NCBI GenBank assembly: GCA_946800325.1
Contig: OX326956.1
Location: 48,469,052-48,533,051 of the forward strand
Length of the DNA: 64,000 nt
Reading direction: 5' to 3'
DNA from: Luzula sylvatica
Taxonomy: Eukaryota > Streptophyta > Magnoliopsida > Poales > Juncaceae
The stretch's first letter is position 1, and each line of letters begins with the position of its first letter. Of the stretch, positions 59,230 through 64,000 are shown one piece after another. The notes beneath the pieces were generated by a model. It searched no databases, was not told the origin of the DNA, and worked only from the letters and a program-made list of their open reading frames with translations. The position numbers and the translations under genes were made by a program.

Positions 59230-60560
59230 AAGAAACATTATAATTTTAAAATAACACAAAATTTCATTTGAATATTTATTTATTATACATCAAAAAAATA
59301 TAAATATATATTAAAAATATAATTATATAAATTTCTAAGATAATATATCATATTTTACATTTTAACATTAAAAATGAAAAAATATGGAAAACGGTGGGTT
59401 CAGTATAGTCGATTTTCAGAACTCCAAAACCGAATCGAACCGAATAAACCGAACAATTGCATTTTTTGAACCAAACCGTGCCAAATAATCGATTTCCACA
59501 TTGAATTTAAGAATAATAGAAAATAAAATCGTTGTTTGAGATTTTTAACCTCTCAAAAGTATTTTCTTTTGCAAGTTCCAATAAAGAATGATGAACTAGT
59601 GATGCATACGTTAGAGATAAAAATTCTCATAAATTTTGGCATAAGTTTTGGATCGGAATTCATGATTTTTTAAATATTTTCAAAATTAATGTTTGAAGTG
59701 CTTGTTATGAAAATACATTTACAAGGAATTGAAAAAGAAAGTTTATGGAAAACATATCAAAATAGTTGTATATTTTATATTGCATTTTATTATAAGATTT
59801 TGATACGTAACGTCTCCGAGGGGATACAATTAATATTAGTTAACTTAGTTATGAGGATTTAGGATATATTTTATATGAGGGAGGCTAAACTACTTAATTA
59901 AGTACCAACATTTTGGTACTTAATGTTTTTTCACCATTGGATTTGCATCGAGATTTGTGTATTTAATGATGTGCACAAACTTTCATGATCATCATGAAGA
60001 AACACAAATCTCAATGCAAATCTAATGGTGAAAAAGGATTAAGTACCAAAATGTTGATACTTAATTAAGTAGTTTAACCTCCCTCATTTTATATTTAAAT
60101 GTATTATATTATTTTATTTCATTTTTAGGAAATATTTTCTAATTATTATCTACATTTCAAAACACATGCGTGTGAGTTGTTATAAAAAATGGGATTTCCA
60201 TGAACTGGACTTTTTACATGCTAATATATTTATTTTGGACTAAATTGTGTGTTATTTTTTATGTTTTTATTTTTGTTAGTTGTCTAATAGAACAATATGT
60301 TCTTTGAATATTTTGATTTTATTAATTTATTATTAAACTGTAATCAAGATTTTGTAAAACAAAAATTCTGCGTATCGTTTTCTTTTAAAAAAATAAGGTT
60401 TTTTATGAGTAAATAATTAAATATTGAGTTATAACTATAATTTTTATGGACTTATATTTTTTATATCATTTAATTATTTAGCATGTAGTTGTTTTTTATA
60501 ACTTGTAACCATATGTTTATTTTTGAATGTTGCCTGCAAAATAAAAATTGTGAATAAATT
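59230..60560 (+). repeat. Segmental duplication, downstream copy, left part with a deletion relative to copy 1
   Basis: 59230-59490 corresponds to 44300-44610, then the sequence jumps to the counterpart of 48958. So about 4.3 kb that includes the MULE in copy 1 is absent here. A further 40 bp or so is missing near 59540. It carries a MITE (59877-60085) not found in copy 1. Confidence 0.75.
59877..60085. mobile_element. MITE of 209 bp with 9 bp target duplication (MULE-like)
   Basis: GAGGGAGGCTAAACTACTTA and TAAGTAGTTTAACCTCCCTC are nearly perfect inverted ends. ATTTTATAT flanks it at 59868-59876 and 60086-60094. The counterpart at about 49369-49377 has a single ATTTTATAT and no insertion. 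Confidence 0.93.
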
Positions 60561-62087
60561 AACTTACAATAATAATATGATTACCAGATTAAGAATAAGA
60601 CATGTGTTTGTGTGCACAAATTATTATATCGTGTTCCTTCATTCCAAAGAGTTAAGGGTTCATGGACCTACATCACAAGAGAAAGATTTTAGAACGATGG
60701 AAAAAAAATCCGCGAAGAGACGGACACACAAGTACAAAAAAGCAAACAAAGGATCCGCAATTGAACATCATGTATTTGGATTATTTGTGGAATTGATGTT
60801 TCAGTTTTTTCACACAAAAAGAACGAAAAAAAGAAATTGTTAGTCTCTTGTTTTCTTGTTTGTTGTGTATATCTCCTCCGAAACTCATAATATTCTTCAT
60901 ATCCAAATATAAAAGTTTAGATATTAAGAAATAGAACACATAAATACATTCATGGGCCTTCTCAATAGCAGAAAATTTCCACATCGAATTAAAAAATAAT
61001 TGAAAATAAAATCATTGTTCGAGATTTCTAATGGTTTATGATTTGTTTTTCTCTGATATCTTATTTTTAACTTCTCAAAAGTATTTTCTTTTGTAAATTC
61101 CCATAAAGGATGATGAACTAGTGATGCATAAGTTTTGGATAAAAAATCTCATAAATTTTGGCATAAATTTTGGATCGTTATTCATGATTTTTAAAACATA
61201 TCGAAAATTAATGTTTGAAGTTCTTATTGTTATGACAATTCTTTTACAAGGATTTCACAAAGAAAGTTTATGAAAATAATATAAAAATAGTTGTATATTT
61301 TATATTGCATTTTATTATAAGATTTTGATACGTAACGACTCTGAGGGGATACAATTAATATTAGTTAAATTAGTTATGAGGATTTAGGATATATTTCATA
61401 TTTAAATGTATTATATATATTCCAATATGTTTACAGTTCAAAACATATGCGTGTGAGTTGTTATTGAAAATAGGATTTTCATGAACTGGACTTTTTACAT
61501 GATAATATATTTATTTTAGACGAAATTGTGTTTTATTTTTGATGTTTTTATTTTTGCTAGTTGTCTAATAGAACATTGTGTTTTTTAAATATGTTTGATT
61601 TTATTCATTTATAATTAAGTCGTAATCAAGAATTTATAAAATAAAAATTCTACGTATAAATTGACTTATATTTTTTATATCATTTAATTTGATTATTTAA
61701 CATGTAGTTGTTCTTTATAACTTGTAATCTATGTTTATTTTGAATGTTGCCTGTATATTTGTTTTAACATGTAGGTTTAATAGCATTTGTTAGAGGGCCC
61801 ATTGTTTTAATTTAAAACTGGTGGATGGAAAAAAGATAATAGTGCAGACGAGAAAATAAATTCATGAAATAAAATCCGGGAATGAAAATGCAGGATATAT
61901 ATATTCTCGTACATGTACATGTTCCGAATATGATTTCCCGGTAAAGTGTCCGTACGGGAAAAAACGGCAAAACCTTCTTCCCTCTCTTCTTCCGACAAAC
62001 CCCTAACGAGCAAAACCCCTAAGAATAGAAATATAATCTTTCGCCCAGAATAGAAAGAACCAACCGTTTTCGCAATGTCTGAAAACC

Positions 62088-64000
62088 ATGTTATTCTCGT
62101 ATTCTCCTCTTCTCCGTTCTCTAACGCTTCCAAACCTAATCGAGCTCAGCGCAAGGACAGCAATAATGGCGAAATGCTTTCCCAACGTTTCATTCTTGTT
62201 TTCGTGGACAAGGAAGAGGAAGGAAAAGAAGGAGAAGTCACGAGTGAAGATTTTCGCAACAGTTGGCGAGGTACTTGTTTTTATTTCATGTATCTTTTGT
62301 GTATCGAAATGGGGGTTAAATGAGACGATCAATAGTAAGATCTGATTGGTGTTGTCTAGATATGCGAATCAATAAGATGATAAAATCTGATTCTGTGCAA
62401 AGGAGATATGCTAATCATGTTTATGGAAACTTTACATCCATAACCCCAACATTTTTTTACATTATATTCTTTCCATAGTGAAATTGCTGCAAAAAGTAAC
62501 GCAAATTAAACTGAGCCAATTTTTTTTATACTATATCCAATTGCATCAGTGATAAATTAAACTGATAACTTTGAGATGCAAATTTTTGCCCAAATTGTAA
62601 CTTCAGGTTACTAAAATCATGCCCAAAACAGTAAATATTTGAGGAGACAAGTTTGACATTCAAATTAACAAAAACAAATCGGCTTATTATCAGATAAAAA
62701 GGAGTAAAATTCAAATATTTGAGGGCAAATAACTTGTAATGATTTGACTTCTAAAATTGAAATCATTTGTTGTTGTTGTTGTGGTTGTTAATTTTTAATT
62801 GAAATCAGGTTTTTTGAACCAAATCATTTACTTTTGTTAATTTTGAATTGAAACTGAAATAAGGTTTCATCGGAGCAGGGCGAGAAGTATAAGAACTCGT
62901 CGAATTCCGCGGGCGGTACTGCAGCGGTATGAAACTGATTTGACTTCTACAATTTGTTTTTTGAATCAAATCTTTTGCTTTTGTTAATTTTGAACTGAAA
63001 CTGAAATCAGGTTTCATCGGAGCAGGCCGAGAAGAATGAGAACTGGTCGAATTCCGCGGGCGGTACTGCAGCGGTACGAATCTGATTTGACTTGTACAAT
63101 TTGATTTTTGAACCAAATCTTTTGCTTATGTAAATTTTGAATTGAAATTGAAACCAGGTTTCATCGGAGCAGGCCGAGAAGAATGAGAAGTGGTCGAATT
63201 CCGCGGGCAATACTGCAGCGGTATGAATCTGATTTGACTTGTACAATTTGATTTTTGATCCAAATCTTTTGCTTATGTAAATTTTGAATTGAAATTGAAA
63301 TCAGGTTTCCTCGGAGCAGGCCGAGAAGACTAAGAAGTGGTCGAATTCTGCGGGCAGTACTGCAGCGGTATGATTTGACCTCTACAATTTGTTTTTTGAA
63401 GGAAATCATGTAGTTTTGTTAATTTTGAATTGAAATTGAAACTGAAATTGAAATTGAAATTGAAATCAGGTTTTGTCGTCGGAGTGGAAGAAGCGAAAAG
63501 TGGTGAGCGGAGACAAGAGAGCGACGATGGAAGCGGAGATTCTGTTTGCTGGCTTGGACCAATTCAACGAAGAAGTGCAAGGTTATGGAGCCTGCTCCGT
63601 CCTCTCCGTTACACTTGCCACTTGGATGGCCGTCCATGGAGATAGGATCTTCCCCACACGAACGTTCACCGACCTCATCATTCAAGGTAACATACTCTTA
63701 TGAATTCGTTTTGTTTATATTTCTTTCATTAGATTTAGGACTCACATAATAAATGCAAGAAATTCAACATTTGTTTAGATTCTTGCATTTATTATCTACC
63801 ATTATTTGGCCTGTTGAGTCGTCGTAATTGAGATCTCTAGTATTTTGTCGGAATCCTCGAAATGGAGATATCCAGTGAACTATCAAACTGGTCAGGATCC
63901 TCGTAATTGAGGAGATCTCCAGCTACATTAGTATCCGAGGTTATCCCGACTTTGTTGAAATGGAGAGATCCAGTTAATCATCAGACTGTTAGTTCGGGCA
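62088..64000 (+). CDS. Second copy of the repeat-exon gene, cut by the window end
   Basis: Exons 62088-62270, 62864-62926, 63011-63073, 63158-63220, 63305-63367 and 63470-63686 are in frame; the large domain exon lies beyond 64000. The four repeat exons keep the 147 bp period. The first unit differs most from copy 1 (EQGEKYKNSSNSAGG against EQAEKNENWSNSAGG); the fourth is identical at the protein level. The intron before exon 6 is 12 bp shorter, two hexamers fewer. No stop or frame change is seen in the visible part, so it may be active. An alternative start ATG lies at 62166. Confidence 0.7.
63305..63469 (+). repeat. Last array unit of copy 2 with hexamer tract
   Basis: The last unit is 165 bp, 147 plus about three TTGAAA-type hexamers, against 177 bp in copy 1. 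The tract sits directly at the intron acceptor. Confidence 0.8.

Larger units (their letters stand above)
60568..64000 (+). repeat. Segmental duplication, downstream copy, right part
   Basis: Almost identical to 50011-53452 and still matching at the window edge. It lacks the SINE found at 49875-50010 in copy 1. Confidence 0.93.

Overview
The window is nuclear DNA of a flowering plant, most probably a eudicot. It is AT-rich, its genes carry many short GT-AG introns, and the proteins are plant-specific or plant-type: an NPH3 family BTB protein, a plastid Obg GTPase, a plant xylose isomerase and a PH-RhoGAP regulator of ROP GTPases. I cannot name the species. There is no operon structure; genes are separate units set in repeat-rich DNA.

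Layout. 1-6.6 kb is gene-poor, with the end of a hAT element, a 581 bp Mutator-like MITE with a 9 bp target duplication, and hairpin MITEs. 6.65-9.18 kb (+) is an intact NPH3 family gene. A tRNA-Asn lies at 10.0 kb (-). 13.6-16.2 kb (-) is an intact 8-exon plastid Obg GTPase gene (OBGC type). 18.5-21.9 kb (+) is an intact 20-exon xylose isomerase gene. Two tandem tRNA-Arg(ACG) genes lie at 22.5 and 23.3 kb (+). 25-29.3 kb holds three decayed genes: a fragment of an OLA1/YchF ATPase (+), a DUF1771/Smr-domain gene (-) and a cyclin-dependent kinase with a stop inside HRDLKP (-). 30-31.9 kb holds a possible 57-residue gene, then (GT)n, (GA)n and about 20 units of an extremely G-rich minisatellite. 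34.1-39.35 kb (-) is an intact 22-exon ROP GTPase-activating protein gene (PHGAP type).

42-64 kb is the dynamic half. It contains an LTR retrotransposon remnant with a tRNA-iMet primer-binding site and about 20 palindromes of the type CGTCATGACG; a 3.5 kb MULE (9 bp target duplication, TIRs of about 390 bp) with a PIF/Harbinger element nested in one TIR; a tRNA-derived SINE; and a tandem segmental duplication offset by about 10.55 kb. Each copy of the duplication carries a gene of unusual design: four tandem, frame-neutral 63-nt exons at an exact 147 bp period encode a 21-residue repeat, placed before a domain like the C-terminal half of At5g04860-type plant proteins. Copy 1 (51.5-55.0 kb) is complete; copy 2 (62.1 kb onward) runs off the window. 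A broken DNA polymerase epsilon subunit B gene lies between them.

The intact housekeeping genes show no joint pathway; they are neighbours only. The most unusual feature is the duplicated gene pair with its exon array. Several transposon insertions can be dated relative to the duplications because an empty site is present elsewhere in the same window.
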